DNA of 63,652 bases from VRUE01 sp036406595 (GCA_036406595.1 DASXAR010000027.1:1-63652); one strand, 5' to 3'; positions 34,732 to 42,964 are shown, numbered from the stretch's first letter. The notes: a model not told the origin generated them from the sequence alone. A program made the numbers and translations.

Positions 34732-36170
34732 GACCCCGTCCAGGGTTCGTGCCAGCCGCCGAACTCCTTCACCAGCCTGTCGGCTGCTTTCGGTCCCCAT
34801 GAGCCAGCCTCGTACGGCAGAACCCTCGGCGGCTTCTCGATCAGCGGGTCGCAGATCCGCCAGGTCTCCTCGATGTTGTCCTGCCGCGTGAACCGCGCAC
34901 TGTTGCCGGCCATCGCGGCGTGCAGCAGTACCTCATACGGCGTCGGGCCCTCACCGCCCTCCCGGGCGAACTCCATATCGAGGTTGATCTGCTCGGGACC
35001 GGTCTCGTCACTGCGCTGTGCATCGACCAGCAGACGAATCCCGGTGGTCGGGTGGAGCCTGACAACGAACTGATCGGGCTCGGGCCGCCGCCGGCTGTTC
35101 GCGCTGTAGCCCAGGCGCGGCGGCTCCTTGAAAATGAGCCTGAGCTCCCACTGCTCCACCGGTAGTTCCTTCCCCGTTCGGATGAAGAACGGGACCCCGC
35201 TCCACCGCCAGTTGTCGATCTCGAACCGCATGGCAGCAAAGGTCTCCGTCTTCGAGTCCTTCGCGACCCCCTTGATCTTCCGATAGCCCTGGTACTGCCC
35301 TCGGACGCACTGCTTCGGGTCAGCCTTGGGCATCGCCGAGAAGACGCCGAACATCGCGTCCTTCAGTCCCCGCGCGTCCCGGCGGGCGGGCGGGTCCATC
35401 GCGGTCACCGCAACCACCTGCATCAGGTGGTTGACCACGACGTCCCGGATGGCTCCCACCGGGTCGTAGAAGCTGCCTCGGTCGGCAACCCCGAAGTCCT
35501 CCGCCATCGTGATCTGGACACAGGCGATGCTGTTGCGATCCCAGATCGGCCCGAGCATCGCGTTCGCGAAGCGCAGGTAGAGGATCTCGCCGAGGCCCAT
35601 GACGCCCAGGAAGTGGTCGATCCGGTAGAGCTGGTCCTCGCGGATGTACTGGTGGATTTCGGCGGCAAGGGCCCGAGCGGAGGCGAGATCGTGGCCGAAT
35701 GGCTTCTCCACCACCACCCGAGCCTGTCCGGTGAGGCCGGCGTCGTAGAGTCCCTTGATCGTCATCCCGAAGAGCGAGGGCGGGATCTCGAGGTAAAAGA
35801 CCGGGCTGCGGGCCCCCTTGATCTGCTTCGCGAGGCGTTCGTATGTGTCGGCCTCTGCGAAGTCCCCCTGGACGTAGGAGAAGCGCTTGGCGAGGCGGTT
35901 GAAGATCTTCGGGTCGGGCTTCCGGCCCGAAGATGTCTCGATCGCCTTCCGGGCGTGGTCGCGGAGGTCCTCCTCCGACCAGTCGTCGAACGCCACCCCG
36001 ACGATCGGGCAGTCGAGCAGCCCGCGGGCCTCGAGCCGGTACAGCGAGTTGAACGTCATCACCTTGGCGAGGTCGCCGGTGATCCCGAATATCACGAAGC
36101 AATCGGCCACCCTGGCGACCCGGCCCGCTGCACCGCTGGGCTTCCCACGCGATCTTGTCGCCGTTGCCAT
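34728..36170 (-). CDS. zwf: Glucose-6-phosphate dehydrogenase, with a changed substrate-binding lysine
   Basis: A 480-residue enzyme that oxidises glucose 6-phosphate to the lactone, making NAD(P)H. Nucleotide motif FVIFGITGDLAK (26-37), EKPFGHD (165-171), and the signature YRIDHFLG with catalytic His186 are present, as is VVNHLMQ with the second His. In nearly all family members the signature continues with Lys (DHYLGK), which contacts the sugar phosphate; here the codon is GTC, Val190. The flanks MGLGEILYLRFAN and the rest are normal for actinobacterial Zwf1. So activity or specificity may be altered. It starts 15 nt after cydB and overlaps the GH15 gene. Confidence 0.92.
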   Translation of the reverse strand: MATATRSRGKPSGAAGRVARVADCFVIFGITGDLAKVMTFNSLYRLEARGLLDCPIVGVAFDDWSEEDLRDHARKAIETSSGRKPDPKIFNRLAKRFSYVQGDFAEADTYERLAKQIKGARSPVFYLEIPPSLFGMTIKGLYDAGLTGQARVVVEKPFGHDLASARALAAEIHQYIREDQLYRIDHFLGVMGLGEILYLRFANAMLGPIWDRNSIACVQITMAEDFGVADRGSFYDPVGAIRDVVVNHLMQVVAVTAMDPPARRDARGLKDAMFGVFSAMPKADPKQCVRGQYQGYRKIKGVAKDSKTETFAAMRFEIDNWRWSGVPFFIRTGKELPVEQWELRLIFKEPPRLGYSANSRRRPEPDQFVVRLHPTTGIRLLVDAQRSDETGPEQINLDMEFAREGGEGPTPYEVLLHAAMAGNSARFTRQDNIEETWRICDPLIEKPPRVLPYEAGSWGPKAADRLVKEFGGWHEPWTGS

Positions 36171-36185
36171 ATCGGTGGCCTTAAC

Positions 36186-37187
36186 CTACTCCTCGAGAAC
36201 ACTCCGTTGGGTGAGCGCGTAAAGCAGCCCCAACGCCGGGATTACGAGCACCACGGCGACCCCGAAGACGACGAGCACCTCGGTCAGGGTCGCGGACACC
36301 GCCGCCCCTTCGCGGATCGTCAGGGTCTCCGGCAGCAGGTAGGGGAACTGGGCCACCCCCCATCCCCAGATCACCGCCGCGACGGCGCCGATCGCGAGCG
36401 CCCGGCTGAAGCGGCGCTCCCCGCGCGCAAGCAGCACCAGCACGCCGATCCCGCACAGGGCTGAGACGATCATGAGCGGAAGCGCCTCGGCGACCAGCCT
36501 GTCGTAGAGGTGCCGGGCATCTCCGTGGAGGGCTATCAGGTCGGCAGCCGCGACCACGCCGGCGACGATCGCCGCGGCCACGGCCCTGGTGGTGAAGTAG
36601 CGCTCGAGGTCGCGGTCGTCAGCCCGGTGAGCGTCGCTGACCAGGAAGACCGCGGCCAGGTAGGCGCCGGTGCTGACGAAGAGAGCGCCCGTGAGCAGCG
36701 AGACCCCGTTCAACCAGCTGGTCACCGCATCCCCCTCCGCGTTGCCGACCGGGACGCGTCCCGAGGCGACGGCACCGACCACCGTCCCCATGAAGAACGG
36801 CGTCATCAGCGACGCTACCCCGAACAGCTCCGTCGCCAGACGGCGTCCGCCGACTCTGCGCGCCACCCTGTGGAAGGCAAACCCGCTACCCCGGACAACG
36901 ATCCCGAGCGCGGCCAGGCTGAGCGGGATGAACAGGGTCGAGAAGATCGCCTCGAAGGCTCCCGAGAACGACGTCCAGAGGACCACGAAGACGAAGATCA
37001 GCCAGACATGGTTCGCCTCCCAGACCGGGCCGATCGCCCAGTCGATCACGTCGCGGGCCCGCCGACCGCGCTCGTCTCCGCGGGCGAGAAGGGACCAGAG
37101 GCCGGCGCCGAAGTCAGCGCCCCCGAACACCGCGTAGAGGGTCACGCCAACCCAGAGCACCGCCGCCACCGCGTCCGCCTCGCTCAT
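36186..37187 (-). CDS. cydB: Cytochrome bd ubiquinol oxidase subunit II
   Basis: A 333-residue membrane protein with about eight to nine helices. The opening VLWVGVTLYAVFGGADFGAGLW is the CydB signature, followed by IGPVWEANHVWLIFVFVVLWTSF, also strongly conserved. It supports the haem-bearing CydA subunit in the high-affinity quinol oxidase that reduces oxygen to water without pumping protons. ATG 37187 overlaps the cydA stop (ATGA), so equal synthesis is expected. It is followed closely by zwf, an unusual operon neighbour. Confidence 0.96.
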   Translation of the reverse strand: MSEADAVAAVLWVGVTLYAVFGGADFGAGLWSLLARGDERGRRARDVIDWAIGPVWEANHVWLIFVFVVLWTSFSGAFEAIFSTLFIPLSLAALGIVVRGSGFAFHRVARRVGGRRLATELFGVASLMTPFFMGTVVGAVASGRVPVGNAEGDAVTSWLNGVSLLTGALFVSTGAYLAAVFLVSDAHRADDRDLERYFTTRAVAAAIVAGVVAAADLIALHGDARHLYDRLVAEALPLMIVSALCGIGVLVLLARGERRFSRALAIGAVAAVIWGWGVAQFPYLLPETLTIREGAAVSATLTEVLVVFGVAVVLVIPALGLLYALTQRSVLEE

Positions 37188-38593
37188 GGGCTCCCCACAG
37201 GATCCCTGGCGATCGCCGGCGGCTCCTCGCCGGTCGGCCCGTAGGGCACTTCGATGTCGTCATCCGCCGTTTCGCGCCAGCGCCGCGTCATTGCGCGCAG
37301 GACCACGATCGTCGCCGCCCCGAGGAGCGCGTAGAGGACGACCACGATCGAGAAGGTCACCCAGATCCCGCTCGCACCGGTGACCGCTTCCGACGTCCGC
37401 ATGTGTTCGTACACGATCCAGGGCTGGCGCCCGACCTCGGTCACGATCCAACCGGCCTCGAGCGTCATCAGGGTGAGAGCGCCGGCGAGGACCACCGCCC
37501 TCAGGAACCACTTTGTGGCGGGGATGTCCCGGCGCCGCCACCAGACGAATCCGTACCAGAGACCCAACGCGATCAACGCGGAGCCCACCCCGGCCATGAA
37601 GTCGAACGCCCAGTGCAGGAGCGTGTTGGCAGGCGGCCGATCAGAGGCAGGCACGGAGTCGAGCCCGGTCACCTTGGTATCGGTGCTGAAGCCGACCAGG
37701 AAGGAGTCGAACCCGGGAATCCCGATCCCTCCCTTGACGCCTTCGGACGTACAGCGGCCGCCGATGTACTCGGTCACGTGGGTGTGGGTTTCCTGCACGC
37801 ACTCCATCGCCGCGAACTTGACCGGCTGATCGTGGGCGATTGACCGCGCAGCCGTGTCCCCCACCATGAACTGCACCGGCGCGAGGATGCATCCGATCGT
37901 GAGGGGGATCAGGAGGCCGAGTCGGTGATGGCGGTCACGCCGGCCACGCAGCATCCCGACCGCGTACACCGCCGCGATCAGGAAGCTGGTCACCAGGTAC
38001 CCGGCGAGGATCATATGCGGGACCTCGTAGGGGACGGCCGGGTTGAAGATGACATTGAGTGGGTGGACGTCAGTCACCTTCCCGTCCGCACCCAACGTGA
38101 AGCCCTGCGGCTGGTTCATCCAGCCGTTGACCGCGACCACGGAGAAGGCGCCCCCGATCCCGGCGATCGCCACCGGGACGCCCGTCCAGAAATGCTTCCA
38201 CCCGGAAAGGCGCTTCCAGCCGAAGATGTAGATCGTGATGAAGATCGCCTCGAGGAAGAAGAAGATTCCCTCGATCACGAACAGGACCCCGAAGACGCCA
38301 CCAAAACGGCCTGTGAACGCCGGCCAGAGCAGTCCGAACTCGAACGACAGGACGGTGCCGGTGACCGCGCCGACCGCGATGGTGACCGCCGCCACCTTCG
38401 ACCACCGCTGCGCGAGCTCTAGAGCCACGGGGTCCTTGCGGCGAAGCCCGATGTAGTTGGCAATCAGCATCATCGTCGGGAAGGCGATGCCCAGCGAGGC
38501 GAGCACGATGTGGAAGCCGAGCGTGAATGCCATCTGCTCGCGCGCTGGGAGCAGCTGGGAGGAGGCTGCGAGGGTGAACGGCACGTCGATCAA
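37184..38593 (-). CDS. cydA: Cytochrome bd ubiquinol oxidase subunit I
   Basis: A 469-residue haem b558/b595/d subunit. Visible ligands include His in FTLGFHIVLASLG (haem b595 ligand), His in YEVPHMILAGYLV (haem b558) and Met in the region after residue 300. The quinol-binding Q-loop region and the conserved GWIVTEVGRQPWIVYEHMRT are present. The Q-loop is of ordinary, short actinobacterial length. ATG 38593 overlaps the DUF389 stop (ATGA). The enzyme allows respiration at low oxygen and resists inhibitors of haem-copper oxidases. Confidence 0.96.
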   Translation of the reverse strand: MIDVPFTLAASSQLLPAREQMAFTLGFHIVLASLGIAFPTMMLIANYIGLRRKDPVALELAQRWSKVAAVTIAVGAVTGTVLSFEFGLLWPAFTGRFGGVFGVLFVIEGIFFFLEAIFITIYIFGWKRLSGWKHFWTGVPVAIAGIGGAFSVVAVNGWMNQPQGFTLGADGKVTDVHPLNVIFNPAVPYEVPHMILAGYLVTSFLIAAVYAVGMLRGRRDRHHRLGLLIPLTIGCILAPVQFMVGDTAARSIAHDQPVKFAAMECVQETHTHVTEYIGGRCTSEGVKGGIGIPGFDSFLVGFSTDTKVTGLDSVPASDRPPANTLLHWAFDFMAGVGSALIALGLWYGFVWWRRRDIPATKWFLRAVVLAGALTLMTLEAGWIVTEVGRQPWIVYEHMRTSEAVTGASGIWVTFSIVVVLYALLGAATIVVLRAMTRRWRETADDDIEVPYGPTGEEPPAIARDPVGSP

Positions 38594-39516
38594 TGCGCCG
38601 CCTCACTCTTTTGCCGGGCGCCGAGGTCCTGGTCCGCCCGGTGCCTGAGGTTACGTTGGATGGCCAGGGTCGCAGAGGCGCCCGCCACCATCATCGCCAC
38701 GTTCGTCCCGAGCAGGCCCAGAGCGCCCCAGGCCGTTCCCGCCTCCCCGAGGCCAACGGCAACTCCGAGGTAGGCAGCCGCCGGGATGGTGGTCACCGAA
38801 ACGGCCACGCCCACCGCCGAGCTCGCCCGGCTCTCGAGGGAGAGCATGCCCGCTATCCCAGCCACCAGGGCAACCGTGATCGTCTCGTGGCTGATGCTGA
38901 CCAGGCCGCCGAGCGTGTTCGACGCGGAGCTCAGGCTGAAGCCGCTTGGAAGCAGGTCGAGCTGGTTCTGTCCGAACCCGACCGCGGCCGCGGCGGCGCT
39001 GGTCACAGCCATGCCGGCCGCGAGGGTGACGAACGCGGCCGCGGTCAGCTTGGCCTTACGACCAACGAGCCCCACCCCCAACGACGTGATCGGCAGCAGA
39101 TCGGGGCTGAGTGCCATCGCGCCGACGATCAAGATTGAGTTGCGGTCGATCACCCCGTAGCCGGCGATCACCCCCGCGGCGATCATCAGCGCGAGGTAGC
39201 GACCGATCGGCCGCGCGTTGATCCAGGCCTGCCCAAGCACGTCCGCCCAGACCAAGCCGGTTTCGCCGTCGCGCCTGGCCGTCCACTCCACGGCTTCGAC
39301 TCGCATCACGGCGATATCGGACCCGGGGACCTCGAGCTGTCGCAACTCGTCCAGTAACGGATCGACCGCCTTCGGCCGCGCGGTGGCCGCCACGACGGAG
39401 TGTCCCGGGTGCGCCGCCTCCACCTGCCGGACCCGAGCGACCCCGTCGATCGCGTCGAGGGCATTGGCGACCTCGGCCATCAGCCCGGAGGGCCCGAAGA
39501 CCTCCACCTGCATCAT
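38590..39516 (-). CDS. DUF389 family membrane protein, first gene of the nine-gene operon
   Basis: 308 residues. Residues 1-95 form a soluble alpha/beta domain (MQVEVFGPSGLMAEVANALDAI...). From about 110 there are six helices with the DUF389 pattern: GVIAGYGVIDRNSILIVGAMALSPDLLPI, then repeated small-residue helices. The function of the family is unknown; transport or channel activity has been proposed. I take the first of two adjacent ATG codons. As the first gene of the operon it lies next to the promoter region at the right, and ATGA coupling to cydA implies a shared role, perhaps in membrane energetics. Confidence 0.85.
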   Translation of the reverse strand: MMQVEVFGPSGLMAEVANALDAIDGVARVRQVEAAHPGHSVVAATARPKAVDPLLDELRQLEVPGSDIAVMRVEAVEWTARRDGETGLVWADVLGQAWINARPIGRYLALMIAAGVIAGYGVIDRNSILIVGAMALSPDLLPITSLGVGLVGRKAKLTAAAFVTLAAGMAVTSAAAAAVGFGQNQLDLLPSGFSLSSASNTLGGLVSISHETITVALVAGIAGMLSLESRASSAVGVAVSVTTIPAAAYLGVAVGLGEAGTAWGALGLLGTNVAMMVAGASATLAIQRNLRHRADQDLGARQKSEAAH

Positions 39517-39854
39517 CTCGCGGAAGCCTCGCACCCGCCGTGGGCGGGGGCACCACCCGACTTGCCGTAGCCCCGGCGACCGTTGAGCAGGACCACCGGC
39601 GTCCTCTCGGTCTGGAGGCGTTTCAGCAGAGGCGGACGCTCCACCTGTGGCGCTGCGGCGGCACGCCCACCCTCTTCCCTTCGACGCTCGAACTGGAGCA
39701 TTTCGGTGGCGGCTTCGGACCGGGGCCATCCCGTGTCCAGCCACCTCCGAACATATCGAAATCCGGGCTGGGCGTTGCCGGCCTCTACGGTTTTTCACAT
39801 CTTCGATGAGTGCCACGCGCAGGCCGAATGGGACGGGGCCGTGACCGCGATCGC

Positions 39855-39898
39855 AGTACCGCTATGGGGATTCGAACCCCGGTTTCCGGACGGAGAAT
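39855..39898 (-). repeat. Displaced 3' part of tRNA-Glu (att-like direct repeat)
   Basis: 44 nt match 42646-42689, the 3' part of the intact tRNA-Glu gene, with two mismatches and in the same orientation. The match covers the acceptor end, T-arm, variable loop and the 3' side of the anticodon arm, then stops. This is the usual extent of an attachment site for tRNA-targeting integrases. The 2.8 kb between the copies contains two complete genes. Confidence 0.8.
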
Positions 39899-39989
39899 TT
39901 GCTCTGTGAGCGGGATTGAGTGCGCCTTGTGCATGCCCCACCGGTCAAGACGGACCGGGCGTGGCTCAGTTCCTTGGAGTCGGGGACAG

Positions 39990-40028
39990 ATCGCGACACG
40001 TCCTCGCCGTATCGCGACACGTCCTCGC
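39990..40028. repeat. Tandem 21-bp repeat with TCGCGA core, candidate operator
   Basis: The 18-nt word ATCGCGACACGTCCTCGC occurs at 39990-40007 and again at 40011-40028, a period of 21 bp, two helical turns. Each copy holds the palindrome TCGCGA. It lies about 120 bp before the epoxide-hydrolase-like gene and could bind a regulator of that gene. No regulator gene is adjacent. Confidence 0.45.
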
Positions 40029-40150
40029 GGGGGTGAATCGTCTTCACCGGATCCTGCTCGTGACCGGCAGGCAGAATGGTGGCGATCCGCCATCCAGGCA
40101 GGCGATATACCATCGACCGCAACCGAGTCGAGCGATCAGAGGGGACGACA

Positions 40151-41017
40151 ATGGCCGAGCCAGCGCGGATTGCATCCTACGAGCGGGCCGGGTTGGTCTT
40201 CGACGTGATCGATGACGGGCCGCTCGACGGCCCGCCGGTGGTGCTCCTGCACGGGTTCCCGCAACGGGCCACCTCATGGGCGAAGGTGACGCCGCTGCTG
40301 GGCGAGGCAGGTTTCCGCACTTACGCGCCTGACCAGCGGGGCTACTCGCGCGGGGCGCGGCCACCTGGCCGGCGCGCGTACAAGATCACGGAACTGGTTG
40401 AGGACATTGTCGCGCTGATCAGCCGGATCGACACGCCGGTCCATCTGGTCGGGCACGATTGGGGCGCCACGGTCGCCTGGTACGTCGCAGCCCGGCACCC
40501 CGACCGGCTGGCGTCGTTGACCGCGGTGAGCGTCGGCCATCCGGAGGCGTTCAAGCGGGCCCTGCGCACCGCCGATCAGGCGCGGCGGTCGTGGTACATG
40601 GGGCTATTCCAGCTCCCCTTCGTGCCCGAGCGGCTGCTGTCGGGCACATGGTTCGCCCAAAAGTTCCTCGGTGCCTCAGGCATGACCGTCGAGATGCTTG
40701 CGACCTACCGCGCCGAGATCGTCGGCGAAGGCGCGCTCACGGGAGGCCTCAACTGGTACCGAGCGATCCCCTTCTCGCTCTCGGACGAGGTTCCCGACGT
40801 CAGCGTGCCGACCGCCCTTGTTTGGAGCGACGGGGACATGGCGCTCGGCCGGAGAATGGCCGAGCTGACCGAGGAGCACGTCGACGGGCCCTACGAGTTC
40901 ATCGTGTTCGAGGGCGCCTCGCACTGGATCCCCGAGGAGCGCCCGGCCGACCTCGCCGAAGCGATCATCAACCGCGCCCGCTCGGCGGCCACCGCTTCGG
41001 TAGAGACCGCCGCTTAG
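40151..41017 (+). CDS. Epoxide-hydrolase-like alpha/beta hydrolase
   Basis: 288 residues. The oxyanion motif VVLLHGFPQRATSW and the nucleophile elbow LVGHDWGATVAWYVA (Asp nucleophile followed by Trp) define the epoxide hydrolase / haloalkane dehalogenase branch. The late GASHWIPEERP supplies the catalytic His. HGFP rather than HGEPTW, and the cap region, favour an epoxide hydrolase. ATG 40151 begins the normal N-terminus. The gene lies in the small segment between two tRNA-Glu repeats, convergent with a flavin monooxygenase. An oxygenase producing epoxides and a hydrolase opening them would be a sensible pair (inference). Confidence 0.87.
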   Translation: MAEPARIASYERAGLVFDVIDDGPLDGPPVVLLHGFPQRATSWAKVTPLLGEAGFRTYAPDQRGYSRGARPPGRRAYKITELVEDIVALISRIDTPVHLVGHDWGATVAWYVAARHPDRLASLTAVSVGHPEAFKRALRTADQARRSWYMGLFQLPFVPERLLSGTWFAQKFLGASGMTVEMLATYRAEIVGEGALTGGLNWYRAIPFSLSDEVPDVSVPTALVWSDGDMALGRRMAELTEEHVDGPYEFIVFEGASHWIPEERPADLAEAIINRARSAATASVETAA

Positions 41018-42483
41018 ACGATCGGGCCGCAGCGCACGTCGAAGCGCTCTGCTACGCGGTCGAGCGCCAGCCGCCAATGCTCACGCTCACGCCGGTATGC
41101 GCGCGCGAATTGCAGGGCACCATAAACGTACCGGTGCGGGGGGTACCAGAGGTCGAAATTCAGCCTGTTTCGACTGAGAACCTCGCGGGGCGCGTTGTCC
41201 GCGATCACACTGAGGTTGTAGAGATGCGTCGTCACGGCCGCGCACGCCCATGCTTCCCGCGATTGCCTCGCCAGCTCGTCGCCATCCAGCTGGTAAAGCG
41301 GCAGCTCACCAAGCTGGCCCAGCATCATCAGGTGACCGAGGTAGTAGCCGCCGAAAGAGGGGAGCAACGCCACCGCGGCGCGCGTCGAGATGACTCCGAC
41401 ATTGCCGTCCGCCGACACGTATGGCTCATACGTACGGTGCTGCGCCCGCTCGCCGAAGAGGTAGCCAGTGCAGTTGACGAGCCAGGATCCGGGCTCGATC
41501 TGGCGGGTTGCGCCGCTGCGGAGCAGGAGCTCAACGTTGCCGCCTCGATCCACTGCGTCAACCAGGTGATCACTCACCATGTCGGTCACTCCCGAGCGAA
41601 TGGTCCTGGCCTCTGCCTCGGAAAGCAGTCCGAAAACGAAATTCTTCGCGCCGTCGGTAGGTGTGATTCCGACGGTGGCCCGATACCAGTCCATCGCGTC
41701 GCGCTCGTTGGTGCCGTCGAAACGTCGCGACCATTCAAGGAGCGTCGGCACGCCCCGGGCACCGCCCCACCACCGTCTGGCTCCCGTGGGAAATGCCCTA
41801 TCGCGACAGGTGAAGAACGTGCCCGACCCGGCGAGGACGTTTATCTCGCGGCCAGGGTGCGCCCCGATCAGCGCGTGAGCGGTGTCCATCGCGGTCTTAC
41901 CGCCGCCGATCACCCACACGGGGGCGCTGCTCTCGGCAATCTCGCCGGTGCGGACGTCGCAGAAGTCGGGGGAGACCGAGTGCACTCTGTCGCTTGACAC
42001 CGCGAGCGGCTTGTTTGGCTCGACCGAAAGCCCCGGCGCCTTGATCAGCCGTTTGGCCTCGGCGATCCGAGGCGTACCGTCGGCGGACTGGCAGGTCAGC
42101 CGGATCGTCTCTTTACCGGCCTCGTGTGAGAGTAATTCCGTGCCAAGCCACTCATCCAACCCCACCCGGCCCTTCACCACGTCGACGCAGTGCGAAAAGT
42201 GATCGAGCACCTCGTTCTTCGTCGCGAGGTAGGAGCGGTCGGCGCCGAGCGTCCACTTGATGTCAGCCGCGGTGAAGAACTGGTGCGGCTGGTGCAGACG
42301 CACATAAGGATAGGTCTCGACCCACATCCCGCCGACCCGGCTCCGGCGGTCGATTATAAGGACTCGGTGGTCCTTCCTCAGATACTGACTTGCCACCGCG
42401 AGTGCGTTGAGCCCCGCCACACCGGCCCCGACGACGGCCACGTCGTACGGCCGGGACTCGCTGGGAGAGGCGGCCATGGTCAA
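41014..42483 (-). CDS. FAD/NAD(P)-binding monooxygenase-like protein
   Basis: 489 residues. The N-terminal FAD motif YDVAVVGAGVAGLNALAVAS is followed by the RVGGMWVETYPYVRLHQPH block of flavin-containing monooxygenases, and a second dinucleotide motif PVWVIGGGKTAMDTAHAL lies near residue 190. These three features fit single-component oxygenases or related reductases. The long C-terminal domain is less familiar (LYQLDGDELARQSREAWACA). The start is ATG 42483 or the ATG two codons on. The gene ends 4 nt into the hydrolase gene on the other strand. Together they fill the 2.8 kb segment next to tRNA-Glu. Confidence 0.82.
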   Translation of the reverse strand: MTMAASPSESRPYDVAVVGAGVAGLNALAVASQYLRKDHRVLIIDRRSRVGGMWVETYPYVRLHQPHQFFTAADIKWTLGADRSYLATKNEVLDHFSHCVDVVKGRVGLDEWLGTELLSHEAGKETIRLTCQSADGTPRIAEAKRLIKAPGLSVEPNKPLAVSSDRVHSVSPDFCDVRTGEIAESSAPVWVIGGGKTAMDTAHALIGAHPGREINVLAGSGTFFTCRDRAFPTGARRWWGGARGVPTLLEWSRRFDGTNERDAMDWYRATVGITPTDGAKNFVFGLLSEAEARTIRSGVTDMVSDHLVDAVDRGGNVELLLRSGATRQIEPGSWLVNCTGYLFGERAQHRTYEPYVSADGNVGVISTRAAVALLPSFGGYYLGHLMMLGQLGELPLYQLDGDELARQSREAWACAAVTTHLYNLSVIADNAPREVLSRNRLNFDLWYPPHRYVYGALQFARAYRREREHWRLALDRVAERFDVRCGPIV

Positions 42484-42647
42484 GATTTTTTGTATATCAC
42501 ACGATCTCGGAGGCGATCTCCGGCCCCTCCGAACCGATCGCCAGTTGGCCTCCTCGCGGCGGAGGCGCCGCTCAACTCCGGCGCCACGGCGGCTTTGCCG
42601 GCCGCGTCAACAGAACGTCGCTGAATGTTGCGGGGCTCTTTCTGAAG

Positions 42648-42720
42648 TACCGCTACGGGGATTCGAACCCCGGTTTCCGGACTGAGAATCCGGCGTCCTA
42701 GTCCCCTAGACGATAGCGGC
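42648..42720 (-). tRNA. tRNA-Glu (anticodon CTC)
   Basis: A 73-nt gene with all arms. Acceptor GCCGCTA pairs with TAGCGGT (one G-U pair). The anticodon stem CCGGA/TCCGG encloses loop TTCTCAG, giving anticodon CTC. The T-arm is CGGGGTTCGAACCCCG-like with the universal TTCGA. CCA is not encoded. Its 3' side is repeated at 39855 and 26766. Confidence 0.95.
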
Positions 42721-42793
42721 GAGGACTCGCGATTCTAGCGGGCGCGGTCAGCGACTGTGAGCGCGATCCTGTCTGAGGGAGACGCTAGGTTAG

Positions 42794-42809
42794 GCGAACG
42801 TATGTTCGC
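42794..42809. promoter_or_regulatory. Candidate LexA/SOS box
   Basis: GCGAACGTATGTTCGC is a perfect palindrome with a 4-nt spacer and contains CGAAC-N4-GTTCG, the LexA-binding pattern of Gram-positive bacteria and actinobacteria. It lies 51 bp before tRNA-Leu and 156 bp before the LAGLIDADG gene, in the gap shared with tRNA-Glu. A TACATT hexamer at 42844-42849 could be a -10 element. Confidence 0.6.
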
Positions 42810-42859
42810 TTCAACCATACCCCGAATTAATTCAGCCAGCCGATACATTGATGACTCCC

Positions 42860-42943
42860 GCGGCGGTGGAGGAACTGGCAGACTCGCGAGCTTCAGGTGC
42901 TCGTGTCCGAGAGGACGTGGGGGTTCGAATCCCCCCCGCCGCA
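42860..42943 (+). tRNA. tRNA-Leu (anticodon CAG)
   Basis: An 84-nt class II tRNA. Acceptor GCGGCGG pairs fully with CCGCCGC. Anticodon stem CGAGC/GCTCG encloses loop TTCAGGT, anticodon CAG. A long variable arm (TGTCCGAGAGGACG) and a T-arm with GGTTCGAATC are present. CCA is not encoded. The LAGLIDADG gene starts 21 nt downstream. Confidence 0.95.
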
Positions 42944-42964
42944 CTCCCCCAGCCGGTTAGCGAG

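Larger units (their letters stand above)
39517..40150. other. 634-nt region without a convincing gene
   Basis: The stretch holds the upstream region of the nine-gene operon, a 44-nt tRNA-Glu fragment (39855-39898) and a tandem repeat (39990-40028). Several open frames exist on both strands (for example 39513-39701 minus), but they have no ribosome sites, low-complexity Arg/Gly/Pro composition and no family similarity that I can see. It probably includes promoters for both flanking units and debris from recombination. Confidence 0.6.

Noticed and set aside
39513..39701. 62-residue minus-strand frame overlapping the DUF389 start
   Set aside because: The overlap looks like coupling, but the protein is Arg/Gly/Pro-rich with no ribosome site or recognisable pattern.
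39517..40150. Integrase or transposase remnant inside the tRNA-Glu repeats
   Set aside because: I read all frames of this gap and of the flanking genes and found no tyrosine or serine recombinase motif.
41790..41820. Further copy of the TCGCGACA operator word inside the monooxygenase gene
   Set aside because: Only about ten bases match and they encode conserved-looking residues, so chance is the simplest explanation.
42860..42964. Longer LAGLIDADG protein starting at 42848
   Set aside because: The extension would be translated across the complete tRNA-Leu gene; its residues are simply the tRNA sequence in translation.
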